64,000 nt of DNA from G963678095 sp963678095 (GCA_963678095.2 OY782746.1:1736001-1800000), one strand, 5' to 3'; shown: positions 33,275 to 42,954, numbered from the stretch's first letter. Numbers and translations: made by a program. Notes: generated from the sequence alone by a model not told the origin.

Positions 33275-34567
33275 ATGAAAAAAATAGCGAGAATATGCAA
33301 AATACTATTTTTAGCCTTTTGTTTCAGTCTCTATGCCAGCGGTGCAGCCCTGGCGCAGAGTACGCTGCTGCTGGAAAACAACCAGTCTATGCATCTTAAT
33401 GCCGGAGATACAATCACCAGTGTAGCGATTGCCAATCCGGAGATTGCCGATGTAACCGTGCTTTCCCGCGATAATCTGCTGGTTGTAGCCAAAAAGCCGG
33501 GGACGACGACTCTTTCGATTTGGACAGAAAATGGCATGCGTCAGGATTATTCTGTGAGTGTGCAGGATCGTGATACCGAAACGGCGATTGCGATTGAGCA
33601 GACAATTGGTTGTCCTGGCGTAAATGTTGATATGATCGGCAATAAAATCCTGTTGCGCGGCAGTGTACTCAACCAGACGGAAAAAAACCGGGCAGAAAAA
33701 ATTGCAGAGATGTACAGTCGGACAGATAAAGATAAAGTCATAAATTTATTGGAGATGACAGAACCATCACAGATCCGGCTGGAGGCAAAAATTGTTGAAA
33801 TTTCGACAGATAAGATCAAGGATTTAGGCCTTCAGTATGGAAATGCGGCCAGCATTACCAATGGAATTGTTACCATGGGATCAACGGGAGTATTTGGCTT
33901 TGGACAAAGTTATACAAATACAAGAGATCCGCTGAACACGAATGCAGGAGACTACGCTCCCATCAATGCCACCTTAAAAGCCCTAATTACGAATGGCGAT
34001 GCAAAGCTGCTGTCGCAACCGAACATGGTAACGATGAGTGGAGAAAAGGCTAATATTCTTGTTGGCGGTGAAATCCCTATTCCGATCAGCAATGACAATG
34101 GACAGCTTACGGTCGAATGGCGGGAATACGGCATAAAGCTCAATATTGAACCGAAAGTTGATGAAGATGGTCGGATTACCAGCAAGGTGACGGCTGAAGT
34201 CAGCTCGCTTGACTGGAATTCCGCTGTGGCAATCAACACCAATGGACTAAAAATTCCAGCGCTGCTGTCGCGCAAGGCAGAAACGATGATCAATATGCCA
34301 TCGGGTAGTACAATGGCTATCGGTGGGTTGTTGAATTCGGAAGAATCCAGGCAGGTTATGAAGATTCCATTTTTGGGTGATTTGCCGATACTGGGACAAT
34401 TTTTCCGCAATACTTCGACGTCGAGGGAACGCAAGGAATTGATTATTCTCGTTACCCCGACACTGGTCGATGAAACGACGCCGACAAAAATTTCAAAGGA
34501 AATGCAGTCATTGATTGATAATAATGGTGTCACAGATGATAAAAAAAATGATATGAAGAAAAAATAA
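33275..34567 (+). CDS. cpaC: Tad secretin CpaC/RcpA
   Basis: A 430-residue outer-membrane secretin. A signal peptide (residues 1-28, ending ASGAALA) leads to a BON-like/pilus-formation N-domain (TITSVAIANPEIADVTVLSR) and the C-terminal secretin domain (ANILVGGEIPIPISNDNGQ and GLLNSEESRQVMKIPFLGDL, then PILGQFFRN). A secretin requires an outer membrane, which supports the Negativicutes call. The length is standard. Confidence 0.93.
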   Translation: MKKIARICKILFLAFCFSLYASGAALAQSTLLLENNQSMHLNAGDTITSVAIANPEIADVTVLSRDNLLVVAKKPGTTTLSIWTENGMRQDYSVSVQDRDTETAIAIEQTIGCPGVNVDMIGNKILLRGSVLNQTEKNRAEKIAEMYSRTDKDKVINLLEMTEPSQIRLEAKIVEISTDKIKDLGLQYGNAASITNGIVTMGSTGVFGFGQSYTNTRDPLNTNAGDYAPINATLKALITNGDAKLLSQPNMVTMSGEKANILVGGEIPIPISNDNGQLTVEWREYGIKLNIEPKVDEDGRITSKVTAEVSSLDWNSAVAINTNGLKIPALLSRKAETMINMPSGSTMAIGGLLNSEESRQVMKIPFLGDLPILGQFFRNTSTSRERKELIILVTPTLVDETTPTKISKEMQSLIDNNGVTDDKKNDMKKK

Positions 34568-34583
34568 AGCGTGGTGAAAGCAA

Positions 34584-35399
34584 ATGGCTGAGGACCTCAA
34601 GATGGGCATTATCATCATGGTATTCAGTACGGCCTCGTCTGTGGGCAAGACATTGCTTAGCATCAATATGGCGGCAGAATTGGCAAAAAGCGGACATAAA
34701 GTCTGTGTAGTGGATTTTGACCTGCAGTTTGGCGATGTCTGCAACTACCTGCAGCTGAAGCCTCAGAAAACAGTATATGATGCTCAGCTGGCAATCCAGC
34801 ATGATCTAAACGAGTATGTGATTACAGATTACACGACACCTTACCAGTATGAGGATGTCAGCTTTTCCGTGCTGGCGGCACCTTTGAAACTTGATGAAGC
34901 ATATAATGTCTCGGCCCAGGCCGCCGCGGCGGTGGTTTCGCGGCTGCGCAGCGAGTATGACTATCTTGTGCTCGACACAACAGCGGCCTTCAGTGAACTG
35001 AATCTGGCATTAATGGATCTGAGTACTATTATAACCTTTGTCGGCATCGTCGATTTTATCCCGACCATTAAAAATATGAAGGTTGGATATGATACGATGC
35101 GCGGGATCGGCTATGATCAAAACAAGATTCGCTTTGTGCTCAACCGCAGTAAATCAAAAACGAATATTGAGCTTGAAGATGTCGAACAGCTTTTGGAAGA
35201 ACCGTTTTACCATGTCCTGCCCAATGATTTTACGACTGCCGGTCAATCGATTCACAAGGGGATTCCCCTGGTGCTTGATGGGCAGAATGCTCTGGCTGGG
35301 GGTCTGAAAGAGCTGGTGGCAAAGTATACAAACCGGCTGCAGGAATCGAGTAAAGGGAAAGCTTCTTTTTCCTCGCTTGTAAAGCGGTTTTTTAAATAA
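34584..35399 (+). CDS. CpaE-like MinD/ParA ATPase without receiver domain
   Basis: A 271-residue ATPase with a deviant Walker A (STASSVGKT), a switch region (VDFDLQFGDV) and a DTTA motif (DYLVLDTTAAF). It belongs with CpaE-type localisation ATPases but lacks the N-terminal receiver domain that its downstream neighbour has. It is the first of two tandem CpaE paralogues, perhaps partners in one complex. Confidence 0.85.
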   Translation: MAEDLKMGIIIMVFSTASSVGKTLLSINMAAELAKSGHKVCVVDFDLQFGDVCNYLQLKPQKTVYDAQLAIQHDLNEYVITDYTTPYQYEDVSFSVLAAPLKLDEAYNVSAQAAAAVVSRLRSEYDYLVLDTTAAFSELNLALMDLSTIITFVGIVDFIPTIKNMKVGYDTMRGIGYDQNKIRFVLNRSKSKTNIELEDVEQLLEEPFYHVLPNDFTTAGQSIHKGIPLVLDGQNALAGGLKELVAKYTNRLQESSKGKASFSSLVKRFFK

Positions 35400-35422
35400 C
35401 ACCGGGAAAGGAGCCAACAGCT

Positions 35423-36544
35423 ATGCAGGAATATCGCGTTCTCTTGATTGAACCAAGCCGGATGATGATGGAACGGCTGTCGAGTGTTATCCGCAATACA
35501 AAAGATTTTCAGCTTGTTGCCCGCTACCGGGAACCGCGGCAGGCCCTGGGGCAGGGCGGGGTTTTTATGCCAAACCTGATTTTGCTCGACATTGATGAAC
35601 CTGAAAATATCCAGTTTATCCCCGAATTCGTCAGAACGTTTCCCCAGGTCAGCATTATCTGTATTGCCAGCCAGTGGGACGCAGAGGGCGCCAGCGAAAT
35701 TGTCAAGGCGGGCGCCAAAGGGTATCTGGTTAAACCATTCACCCGCGATGAGTTGACGGCGGCGATGGAGACCTTCGGCAAGAGCGGCATGGGGATTATC
35801 AGCGAAGTGATTACCTTTTTCAGCCCCAAGGGCAAGAGCGGGAAGACGACGCTGATTGCGAATCTCGCGATGGCCCTGGCCAAAAAAAGCGGACAGAATG
35901 TGGCTGTTATCGATGCCGATCTGCAGTTTGGCGATATGGCAGTATTCTTCAATTTGTCACCACAAAGCACGATCGTTGAAGCCGTGCGTGATATTGAATT
36001 TTTATCGCCGATTACGCTTAATTCCTATTTTATGCCCATTACGGAACAGGTTCGTCTCCTGTGCGGGACAAAACGTCCGGAATTGGCGGAAAATGTAAGC
36101 CCGCAAGCGTTTGCCTCGCTAATTACCATGGCCAAAAGTCTGTTTCGTTATATTCTCATTGATGTGCCGCCAGCCTTTAATCCGATTTCAATCGCCGCCG
36201 CTGAAGCCTCCGACCGAGTTTTTGTCGTTACCATGATCGACAGTGGGTTTGAGATCCTGCATATGCAGCGTGCGTTGGAGATTTTTCAGGAGGGGCCAAA
36301 TTCTCAGGATAAAGTTAAGGTGGTATTTACCCGCGTGGAGCCCTGCACGAAGGAGGAAGAAATTCGGCTGGCTGATGCGCTGGGCTATCCGGTGTATGCG
36401 ATTATACCCAATGAGTATCTGCTGGTTTCGACGGCTGCGAACAATGGCCGGATGGCGGTTGATATCAAGCCGGATTCAGGGCTGGCACGCAGTGTAGACC
36501 GGCTGGCAGCAAAAATTTGCAGTGGCCAAGATAAGGTGGTATAG
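35423..36544 (+). CDS. cpaE: CpaE/TadZ: receiver-like and MinD-type ATPase
   Basis: A 373-residue protein: residues 1-120 are a receiver-like domain (YRVLLIEPSRMMMERLSS, ILLDIDEP, then KPFTRDELTAAM) and residues 125-365 are a ParA/MinD ATPase with deviant Walker A SPKGKSGKTT and DADLQFGDM. Such proteins (CpaE, TadZ) set the position of Tad pilus assembly. The receiver keeps an acidic phosphorylation-type residue in LLDIDE. The ribosome site AAGGAG lies 11 bases before the ATG. The next gene begins 2 bases after its stop. Confidence 0.9.
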   Translation: MQEYRVLLIEPSRMMMERLSSVIRNTKDFQLVARYREPRQALGQGGVFMPNLILLDIDEPENIQFIPEFVRTFPQVSIICIASQWDAEGASEIVKAGAKGYLVKPFTRDELTAAMETFGKSGMGIISEVITFFSPKGKSGKTTLIANLAMALAKKSGQNVAVIDADLQFGDMAVFFNLSPQSTIVEAVRDIEFLSPITLNSYFMPITEQVRLLCGTKRPELAENVSPQAFASLITMAKSLFRYILIDVPPAFNPISIAAAEASDRVFVVTMIDSGFEILHMQRALEIFQEGPNSQDKVKVVFTRVEPCTKEEEIRLADALGYPVYAIIPNEYLLVSTAANNGRMAVDIKPDSGLARSVDRLAAKICSGQDKVV

Positions 36545-36546
36545 AT

Positions 36547-37512
36547 ATGTTGATTGTAGCTTTGATTTGTGGAATATTGGTGTTTGTGCTGATGCTATTG
36601 ACGATCGAATACTTTACCCGCGATAAAAATGCTATTACCCGCAAGGTTCAGCACTATGCGGCGGGGGACGCTGGAACAGGCAGCACCGCTTCTGAACAGG
36701 AAGCCGGCATGGATGCAAACTTTATGAATCTTGTCCGGTATCTCGGCAGCAAGCTGCGAAATGTGCCGACAACTAAAAATCTGGAAATAAAAATGCAGCA
36801 GGCCGGGCTGCCGCTGCTTGGCTCGGAGTTTTTGGCCTTACTGGGAGTGCTGGCGCTTGTCTTTGGCGTATTTAGTCTGATGCTGACACTGAAAATCAGC
36901 TATGCCATATTGGGGGCTATCGGCGGGGTGTTGGCCGGTTGGCTGTATCTGAGCTTTCGGATTTCCCGGCGCTGGTCGGAATTCAGCAATCAGCTGGGAG
37001 ATGCCTTGGCGATGATGGCCAATGCGATGAGGTCTGGTTTCAGCTTTACCCAGGCGATGGATCTGATCGGGAAAGAAATGCGGGCGCCGATTTCCTTTGA
37101 GTTTTTTAAAACGCTTGCTGAAATGCGGCTTGGCGCTGATGCGGAAACGGCACTGCTCAATATGGGGCGGCGCGTGCAGAGTTCAGATCTTGATCTAGTG
37201 ATTACCGCGGTATTGATTCAGCGGCAGGTCGGGGGGAACTTGGCGCAAATTCTTGACATGATTGCGCAGACGATAAATGAGCGCATTAAAATGAAGCGTG
37301 AAATCAAGACACTGACCGCACAAGGGCGGTTGTCGGGGTGGATTTTGGCAGCATTGCCGTTTGCTGTGGCGGGCATGATGGCAATGGTGAATCCCCGCTA
37401 TATAGAACCCTTGTTTACCCAGAAAATCGGGCAGATCTTTGTCGGGGGGGCCCTGGTACTAGAACTCATTGGATTTATTATCATTCAGAAGATCGCTTCC
37501 TTGGATGTCTGA
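36547..37512 (+). CDS. tadB: Tad inner-membrane protein TadB
   Basis: A 321-residue type II secretion F-domain protein. The N-terminal helix (LIVALICGILVFVLMLLTIE) and two others at about 95-145 and 265-320 frame the T2SSF domain (LGDALAMMANAMRSGFSFTQ and LIQRQVGGNLAQILDMIAQT). TadB pairs with TadC as the platform for the TadA motor. Encoded 2 bases after cpaE. Confidence 0.93.
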   Translation: MLIVALICGILVFVLMLLTIEYFTRDKNAITRKVQHYAAGDAGTGSTASEQEAGMDANFMNLVRYLGSKLRNVPTTKNLEIKMQQAGLPLLGSEFLALLGVLALVFGVFSLMLTLKISYAILGAIGGVLAGWLYLSFRISRRWSEFSNQLGDALAMMANAMRSGFSFTQAMDLIGKEMRAPISFEFFKTLAEMRLGADAETALLNMGRRVQSSDLDLVITAVLIQRQVGGNLAQILDMIAQTINERIKMKREIKTLTAQGRLSGWILAALPFAVAGMMAMVNPRYIEPLFTQKIGQIFVGGALVLELIGFIIIQKIASLDV

Positions 37513-37625
37513 GACGGCACAGCGTTTTTAGAGGAGGCTGGCTGCGGGGACGGGAACCAATTTTTCGAAGGGGATACCCTCGCAAGAGGAAATATAAATT
37601 ATTTAAGAACAAGGGAGGAATTTAT

Positions 37626-37814
37626 ATGCTGAAGCGGATAGCAGAACTTGCGATGATTTACAACGGCCAAAAAGGACAGGGGATTGTCGAATATGCACTG
37701 TTGCTGGCCTTTGTTGTTGCGGTAGCGGTAGCTGTTACCAGCACGAGCACCGGGCTCGAAGCGGCAATTACCGGCGTGTTCAGCCGCGTGGTAACGGCTC
37801 TGGGCGCTGCTTGA
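37626..37814 (+). CDS. flp: Flp-type pilin 1
   Basis: A 62-residue pilin. The G-Q-G-IVEYALLLAFVVAVAVAV segment is the processing site (cleavage after G of KGQG) and hydrophobic helix, with the E+5-type and tyrosine positions (VEYALL) of Flp pilins. AGGAGG stands 9 bases before the ATG at 37626. Its C-terminal 40 residues are the same as in pilin 2 apart from a few changes. Confidence 0.95.
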   Translation: MLKRIAELAMIYNGQKGQGIVEYALLLAFVVAVAVAVTSTSTGLEAAITGVFSRVVTALGAA

Positions 37815-37869
37815 AGGCAGTCCTTATTTTCGGGCAGGTGCAATGAAATTATAAAAAGGAGGAATCTGT

Positions 37870-38058
37870 ATGTTCAAGTATGTATGGCAGTTGACAAGTC
37901 TTTATAAGGGACAAAAAGGGCAGGGCATTGTGGAGTATGCACTGTTGCTGGCGTTTGTCGTCGCGGTAGCGGTAGCTGTTACCAGCACGAACACCGGGCT
38001 TGAAGCGGCAATTACGGGCGTTTTCAGCCGGGTTGTCACCGCGCTTACGGGAGCATAA
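37870..38058 (+). CDS. flp: Flp-type pilin 2
   Basis: A 62-residue pilin nearly identical to pilin 1 in the mature part (differences such as STS to STN and GAA to TGA at the end) but with a different leader (MFKYVWQLTSLYKGQKGQG). It has its own AAGGAGG, so it arose by tandem duplication. Both should be processed by the A24 peptidase at 31215. Two major pilins may let the fibre composition vary. Confidence 0.95.
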   Translation: MFKYVWQLTSLYKGQKGQGIVEYALLLAFVVAVAVAVTSTNTGLEAAITGVFSRVVTALTGA

Positions 38059-38141
38059 AAATCTGGGTGGCTTAAGCCTCTTGTGATGCTGCAGGAGGCT
38101 ACATATTTGGGGCGGGAGATAAGCATTGGAGGTGCAATGGC

Positions 38142-38549
38142 ATGCGTATTTATCGAAAACAGAGGGGGCAGTCTATCGTCGAGTTTGCTCTTATTTTACC
38201 AATTTTAATGTTTATCCTAATAGGCTTTGTCTATAGTGCGATGCTTTGCCATGATTACCTTGCACTTGAATCCATTGCCAGGGACAGTGTTCGTTCGATG
38301 TCGATTGGAACTCCCGCGGCAGATATTCGGGCGCGCTATGCTGCCAACCCGTTTATGACCGAGATCTATACCTGGAGTGCAGCCAGTTCGGTGGATTTTT
38401 CCCTGGCGGATAACACGCCTGTTGTCGGGTATGCAACGGCGACACTGACGGCCAACTGCACCTGGGACGGCATTGATTTTGGCGGGGGTGTACAGTTAAA
38501 GCTGCCGGCAACAATTCAGGCGAGACTTACAATGCGCAAGGAGGAATGA
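38142..38549 (+). CDS. tadE: TadE-like pseudopilin
   Basis: A 135-residue protein: N-terminal basic start and an RGQSIVEFALILPILMFILI helix with the TadE signature (G-QSxVEFAL), then an extracytoplasmic domain. It is a minor pseudopilin of the Tad pathway, processed by the prepilin peptidase. No second pseudopilin (TadF) follows; a TadG-like protein is encoded far away at 59032. Its TGA overlaps the ATG at 38546; translation is probably coupled to tadA. Confidence 0.88.
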   Translation: MRIYRKQRGQSIVEFALILPILMFILIGFVYSAMLCHDYLALESIARDSVRSMSIGTPAADIRARYAANPFMTEIYTWSAASSVDFSLADNTPVVGYATATLTANCTWDGIDFGGGVQLKLPATIQARLTMRKEE

Positions 38550-38551
38550 AG

Positions 38552-39949
38552 ATGTCACTATTAGAGCGTCTGGGAAAAAAGAACGGTACAGAAGAGCCAA
38601 AACCGATTTTTGCCGAGCGAAAAGAAGGATCATCTGAAGATCAGTATCAGGAGTTGAAACTGGCGATCCACCGCCGCATTGTTGATGATATGAATCTTGA
38701 GCAGCAGCGGATACTGACGAGCGGACAGCAGGAACGCCGCGAAGTGGAAAACATTATCAGTTCATATTGTGCATTGGTGCTGGAAGAGAACCCGTTTGCT
38801 GTGCCGCGCGGGGATCGCGCTGCGATCATAGCGGAAATTCTGGATGAAATCCTTGGGCTGGGCCCGATTGAACCGCTGCTCAAGGATGAGACGGTAACGG
38901 AAATAATGATCAATGGTCCGAAAAATATTTATGTGGAACGGATGGGGAAAATTCATCTCACAAAAGTACAGTTCCACGATGATGGGCACTTGATGAATAT
39001 TGTGGAACGGATTCTGTCACCACTCGGACGGAGGATCGATGAGAGTTCCCCGCTTGTCGATGCGAGGTTAAAAGACGGATCGCGTGTCAATGTAATCATT
39101 TCACCGCTGTCGTTGATTGGTCCATGTGTGACGATTCGTAAGTTTACCAAGGAACCGCTGATGATTGAGAATTTAATCGGCTTTGGCACGCTGAGTGAAG
39201 ACATGGCAGCTTTTTTGCGGGCCTGTGTTATTGCCCGACTCAATATCGTCGTTTCCGGCGGAACTGGCTCGGGGAAAACGACAACGCTCAATGTCTTGTC
39301 GTCATTTATTCCCGCGGATGAACGCATAGTTACAATTGAAGATGCGGCAGAACTTAGGCTGATGCAGGACCATGTGGTTACGCTCGAGAGTCGGCCGCCT
39401 AATATTGAAGGCGCCGGCCAGATCACCATTCGGGATTTGGTTCGCAATGCTTTGCGCATGCGTCCGGATCGCATCGTCGTCGGTGAAGTCAGGTCCGGCG
39501 AAGCACTTGATATGTTGCAGGCCATGAATACAGGGCATGATGGATCCTTGACGACAGCGCATGCCAATGGGCCCCGGGATGTCCTGAGTCGCCTTGAAAC
39601 CATGGTGCTTATGGCGGGGATGGATCTGCCGGTAAAGGCTATTCGCGATCAAATTTCCTCGTCGGTCGATCTGATTATTCATCAGTCCAGAATCCGTGAT
39701 GGCAGCCGTAAGATTACGCATATAACCGAAGTCCAGAATATGGAAGGTGAAATTATTATTCTGCAGGATCTATTCCGGTTTAATCAGGTTGGGATTGATG
39801 AAAAAGGAAAAATTCTCGGGGATTTTGAGACGACCGGAATCCGGCCGAAATTCATGGAGAAGTTCGAGGCCAATGGCATAACAATTCCACTGCATTTGTT
39901 TAACCGTGATGCCGGAGATGTGAAGCAGGGAGAAGAGTGGAGGCGGTGA
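38552..39949 (+). CDS. tadA: Tad pilus assembly ATPase TadA/CpaF
   Basis: A 465-residue type II/IV secretion ATPase. Walker A SGGTGSGKTTTLNVL is near residue 235, the Asp box is VTIEDAAEL, Walker B-type GEVRSGEAL and the His box TTAHANGP. It drives pilus assembly (and, in some Tad systems, retraction) from the cytoplasm. Start 38552 with AAGGAGG 7-8 bases upstream is preferred to ATG 38546. Confidence 0.95.
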   Translation: MSLLERLGKKNGTEEPKPIFAERKEGSSEDQYQELKLAIHRRIVDDMNLEQQRILTSGQQERREVENIISSYCALVLEENPFAVPRGDRAAIIAEILDEILGLGPIEPLLKDETVTEIMINGPKNIYVERMGKIHLTKVQFHDDGHLMNIVERILSPLGRRIDESSPLVDARLKDGSRVNVIISPLSLIGPCVTIRKFTKEPLMIENLIGFGTLSEDMAAFLRACVIARLNIVVSGGTGSGKTTTLNVLSSFIPADERIVTIEDAAELRLMQDHVVTLESRPPNIEGAGQITIRDLVRNALRMRPDRIVVGEVRSGEALDMLQAMNTGHDGSLTTAHANGPRDVLSRLETMVLMAGMDLPVKAIRDQISSSVDLIIHQSRIRDGSRKITHITEVQNMEGEIIILQDLFRFNQVGIDEKGKILGDFETTGIRPKFMEKFEANGITIPLHLFNRDAGDVKQGEEWRR

Positions 39950-39953
39950 TATT

Positions 39954-40898
39954 ATGGCTGTGTGGATTGCCTTAGTCTGTGGTATACTGCTGTTTTTGTT
40001 TTTGTATCTGTTCGTGATAACAAAAGTTGCTCCGGCAACTCAGGTCAGGGAACGTGTCCAGCGGCTCCAACGGGCGCGCCCGATCGATGAGCAGGCTCGG
40101 GTGGAAAGTGAAAACCTGGATAAACCGTTTAGCGAGCGCATTGTGCTGCCGTTTTTCCGCGAAGTGGAAGAACAGCTGATTCGACTGGCGCCGGGACGGA
40201 TTTACAAAATGCTGGCCGTTCGGATCATGCGGGCGGGAAAACAAAATATCTGGAGTGTCAGCGCCTTTGTATCCTTTTGGATGCTGTCTTCCGTTGGGTT
40301 TATGGTAGTCGTAGCTTTTTTTGCTTTTTATGTCAAACACATGGTCTTTGTCCGGGGATTTGCCCTGGTTATTTTAGCCCTGATCATTGGGGGGGCACTG
40401 CCGATCGTGTTTCTTGACGGGTTGATTGCCAAGCGGCGGCTGTTGATGCTCAAGCAGTTGCCGGATGTGCTCGATATGCTCTGTGTCAGTGTGCAGGCAG
40501 GCCTGTCCTTTGACGGAGCCATGACGAAACTTACCGATAAAATGCACGGGCCGCTGATCGATGAATGCCGGAAAATGTTGCGGGATGTCCGGATGGGCAT
40601 GACGAGAAAGCTGGCTTTGACGAATATGGCAGAACGCTGCAATATACAGGATATTCACCTTTTTACAGCGGCGGTTATTCAGTCGGACCGGCTGGGGGTA
40701 AGCATGAGCAAGACTTTACAGATTCAGGCTGAAAATATGCGTGAACGGCGCCGGCAAAATATCAAAGAAGCGGCGCTGAAGGCACCGATAAAGATGTTGT
40801 TTCCGCTGATCCTGTTTATTCTGCCGGCTTTGTTTATCGTCGTGTTATTGCCGTCCCTGCTAAATTTGGCGGTATATTTCGGCGGGTTTGGGCGATGA
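39954..40898 (+). CDS. tadC: Tad inner-membrane protein TadC
   Basis: A 314-residue T2SSF-domain protein with an N-terminal helix, a pair at about 85-140 and a C-terminal pair (LFPLILFILPALFIVVLLPS). It is the partner of TadB in the platform. The gene starts 4 bases after tadA, and its stop overlaps the DUF192 start by 4 bases. Confidence 0.93.
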   Translation: MAVWIALVCGILLFLFLYLFVITKVAPATQVRERVQRLQRARPIDEQARVESENLDKPFSERIVLPFFREVEEQLIRLAPGRIYKMLAVRIMRAGKQNIWSVSAFVSFWMLSSVGFMVVVAFFAFYVKHMVFVRGFALVILALIIGGALPIVFLDGLIAKRRLLMLKQLPDVLDMLCVSVQAGLSFDGAMTKLTDKMHGPLIDECRKMLRDVRMGMTRKLALTNMAERCNIQDIHLFTAAVIQSDRLGVSMSKTLQIQAENMRERRRQNIKEAALKAPIKMLFPLILFILPALFIVVLLPSLLNLAVYFGGFGR

Positions 40899-41281
40899 AA
40901 CAAATTGTTTTTGCGGTGAACGGGGTGGAGTTCAAGGTGCTGCTGGCGCTGACCTTCTGGCAGCGGCTGAAGGGGCTTTTGGGAACTGGCAGCCTGGCCG
41001 CCGCGCAGGGGTTGCTGTTGCCGGGTTGCAGTAGCATTCACATGTTTGGTATGCGCTATCCCCTTGATATTGTTTACCTTAATCGGGATGGTACGATTTT
41101 AAAGGTTGTGGCAGATCTTCAGCCCTGGCAGATCAGTGGCTGCTGGCAAGCCGCCGCAGTGCTGGAGGTAGGCAGCGGGACGGCTGCCAGGCAAGGCTGG
41201 CAGGCTGGAGTCCGGTTGGAACACTTAGGCTATGATGCCCATAAACATGCGGTGGAAATAAAAATAGAACAGAGAATATAA
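40895..41281 (+). CDS. DUF192 family protein
   Basis: A 128-residue soluble or lightly exported protein of the DUF192 family (FWQRLKGLLGTGSLAAAQGL, SIHMFGMRYPLDIVYLNRDG and VLEVGSGTAARQGW). DUF192 proteins are often next to Tad genes in Firmicutes and Actinobacteria but their job is not established. It overlaps tadC by 4 bases. Its stop codon uses the first base of an IS1182-type element, so the last residues may differ from the original protein; the ending EQRI is plausible. Confidence 0.85.
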   Translation: MKQIVFAVNGVEFKVLLALTFWQRLKGLLGTGSLAAAQGLLLPGCSSIHMFGMRYPLDIVYLNRDGTILKVVADLQPWQISGCWQAAAVLEVGSGTAARQGWQAGVRLEHLGYDAHKHAVEIKIEQRI

Positions 41282-41314
41282 AAAGGGGCTGTGAAATAAC
41301 ACCCCTATAAAAAC

Positions 41315-41357
41315 AAAAGAGGATCACTGGCTCGAACGAGCAGGTGATCCTCTTTTT
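41315..41357 (+). terminator. Terminator inside the IS, upstream of the transposase
   Basis: AAAGAGGATCAC (41316-41327) pairs with GTGATCCTCTTT (41344-41355), then TTGTGG. It would stop read-through from the tad operon into the transposase, a common protective arrangement of IS elements, and here also ends the tad transcript. Confidence 0.8.
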
Positions 41358-41379
41358 GTGGTAAAATTTTACGTAACCA

Positions 41380-42954
41380 ATGAAAAACTCAACCATTAAT
41401 TATTTTAAAACAAAACAGGCAGTTTTGCCACTATTTATTTCAGATTATCTGAATATCTGTGATCCCGTGCTGGTTTTTGATCGATTTATGGAGGAAATCG
41501 ACTTGGAGAAGTATCTGAGAAATGTTCCATCTCACGTTACTGGACGTATCAGGTATAACCCGGTCAGCATGTTGAAAACAATCTTATTCGGATTTATGAC
41601 AAATGGATATATCTCGCTCCGTGAACTTGAAGATTGCTGTAAAGTCAATCTTCGTTTTATGTATCTCATGGAGCATCAGACACCTTCTTACCGCACGTTC
41701 GGCTATTTTATCGAAACTATGCTCAAACCATCCATTGAGGAATTGTTCAGCGATATCAACAACCGTATCTTTGCCAAAGATCATGTGGATTTGAGCCATC
41801 TGTATATCGATGGTTCTAAATTTGAAGCAAATGCCAATAAATACAGCTGGGTATGGAAGAAAGCGACCGAAAAGTCCAGATATAGACTTTTTGAAAAAAT
41901 CACAAGTTTACTCGATGAAATCAACGACGATCTTGCCAGCTTTGGCATCAAAATTGATACGAATTCCGAATACGTTCCTCAATACCTGAGTGAAGTTACG
42001 AATCGGTATGCTAAAATCCATGAAATAGATAAAACAAAATTCGTCCATGGAAAAGGCCATCGAAAAACACCGCAGCAGCGCTATTACGAACGCCTTCAGG
42101 AATATACAGCGAAACTCAAAGAATATATTGAAAAGATAACCGTTTGTGGTCCAGACCGGAACAGTTATTCCAAGACAGACCACTCGGCTACCTTCATGCG
42201 AATCAAGACAGATTATATGGGCAACGACCAGCTCCTGCCAGCCTACAATGTCCAATTTGGCATTGCGGATGAATATATCGCTGTAGCGGATGTAAATCAA
42301 TACCGTTCAGATATGGATTGTTTCGTTCCCTTACTGGAAAAATTTCATGCTACGTACGGATTTTATCCCAAATATCCCGTTGCTGACGCAGGCTATGGTT
42401 CATACAACAATTATATGTACTGCGAGCAACACGGAATGGAAAAGTACATGAAATTCACTATGTACAAGCAAGAAACTACGGACAGGAAGTATCGAGAGAA
42501 TCCGTTTCGAGCCGTGAATTTCAAGATTGATGAAGAAGGGATCCTGCGCTGTCCGGCAGGACAGGCATTTCACCTTCAATATAGACGAAATGTAAAAGGA
42601 AATCGATACGGACGACAGGAAGAAGTTTACCAGTGCGAAAATTGCACGGATTGTCCGTATGCCTCCCAGTGTAAAAAGACGGATAAAAACCGGACGATAC
42701 AAGTTAACCAAGAACTGACTTCTATACACCAAGAAGTTGTGGATAACCTAGAAAGCATTCAAGGAGCGCTTCTTCGTATGAATCGATCCATTCAATCCGA
42801 AGGTACTTTTGGGATTATGAAAAATAACCGCTGGTACAAAAGAATTGTTAGAAAAGGCATGGAACAGGTACGTTTAGAGATTTTCCTGGTTTCCATCGGG
42901 CACAATCTTTATAAATACCACAATAAAAGACTGCGCTTGAAGAAAGCCGCATAA
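41380..42954 (+). CDS. IS1182-family transposase
   Basis: A 524-residue DDE transposase: N-terminal DUF772-type domain (HVTGRIRYNPVSMLKTILFG), the catalytic core with HLYIDGSKFEANANKYSWVW and YPVADAGYGSYNN, a zinc-ribbon-like CENCTDCPYASQC and the C-terminal SEGTFGIMKNNRWYKRI. All parts are present, so it looks complete. The ribosome site is weak. Confidence 0.92.
   Translation: MKNSTINYFKTKQAVLPLFISDYLNICDPVLVFDRFMEEIDLEKYLRNVPSHVTGRIRYNPVSMLKTILFGFMTNGYISLRELEDCCKVNLRFMYLMEHQTPSYRTFGYFIETMLKPSIEELFSDINNRIFAKDHVDLSHLYIDGSKFEANANKYSWVWKKATEKSRYRLFEKITSLLDEINDDLASFGIKIDTNSEYVPQYLSEVTNRYAKIHEIDKTKFVHGKGHRKTPQQRYYERLQEYTAKLKEYIEKITVCGPDRNSYSKTDHSATFMRIKTDYMGNDQLLPAYNVQFGIADEYIAVADVNQYRSDMDCFVPLLEKFHATYGFYPKYPVADAGYGSYNNYMYCEQHGMEKYMKFTMYKQETTDRKYRENPFRAVNFKIDEEGILRCPAGQAFHLQYRRNVKGNRYGRQEEVYQCENCTDCPYASQCKKTDKNRTIQVNQELTSIHQEVVDNLESIQGALLRMNRSIQSEGTFGIMKNNRWYKRIVRKGMEQVRLEIFLVSIGHNLYKYHNKRLRLKKAA

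Noticed and set aside
37338..37625. Long N-terminal extension in frame with pilin 1
   Set aside because: It overlaps tadB in another frame; a perfect ribosome site and a proper pilin leader begin at 37626.
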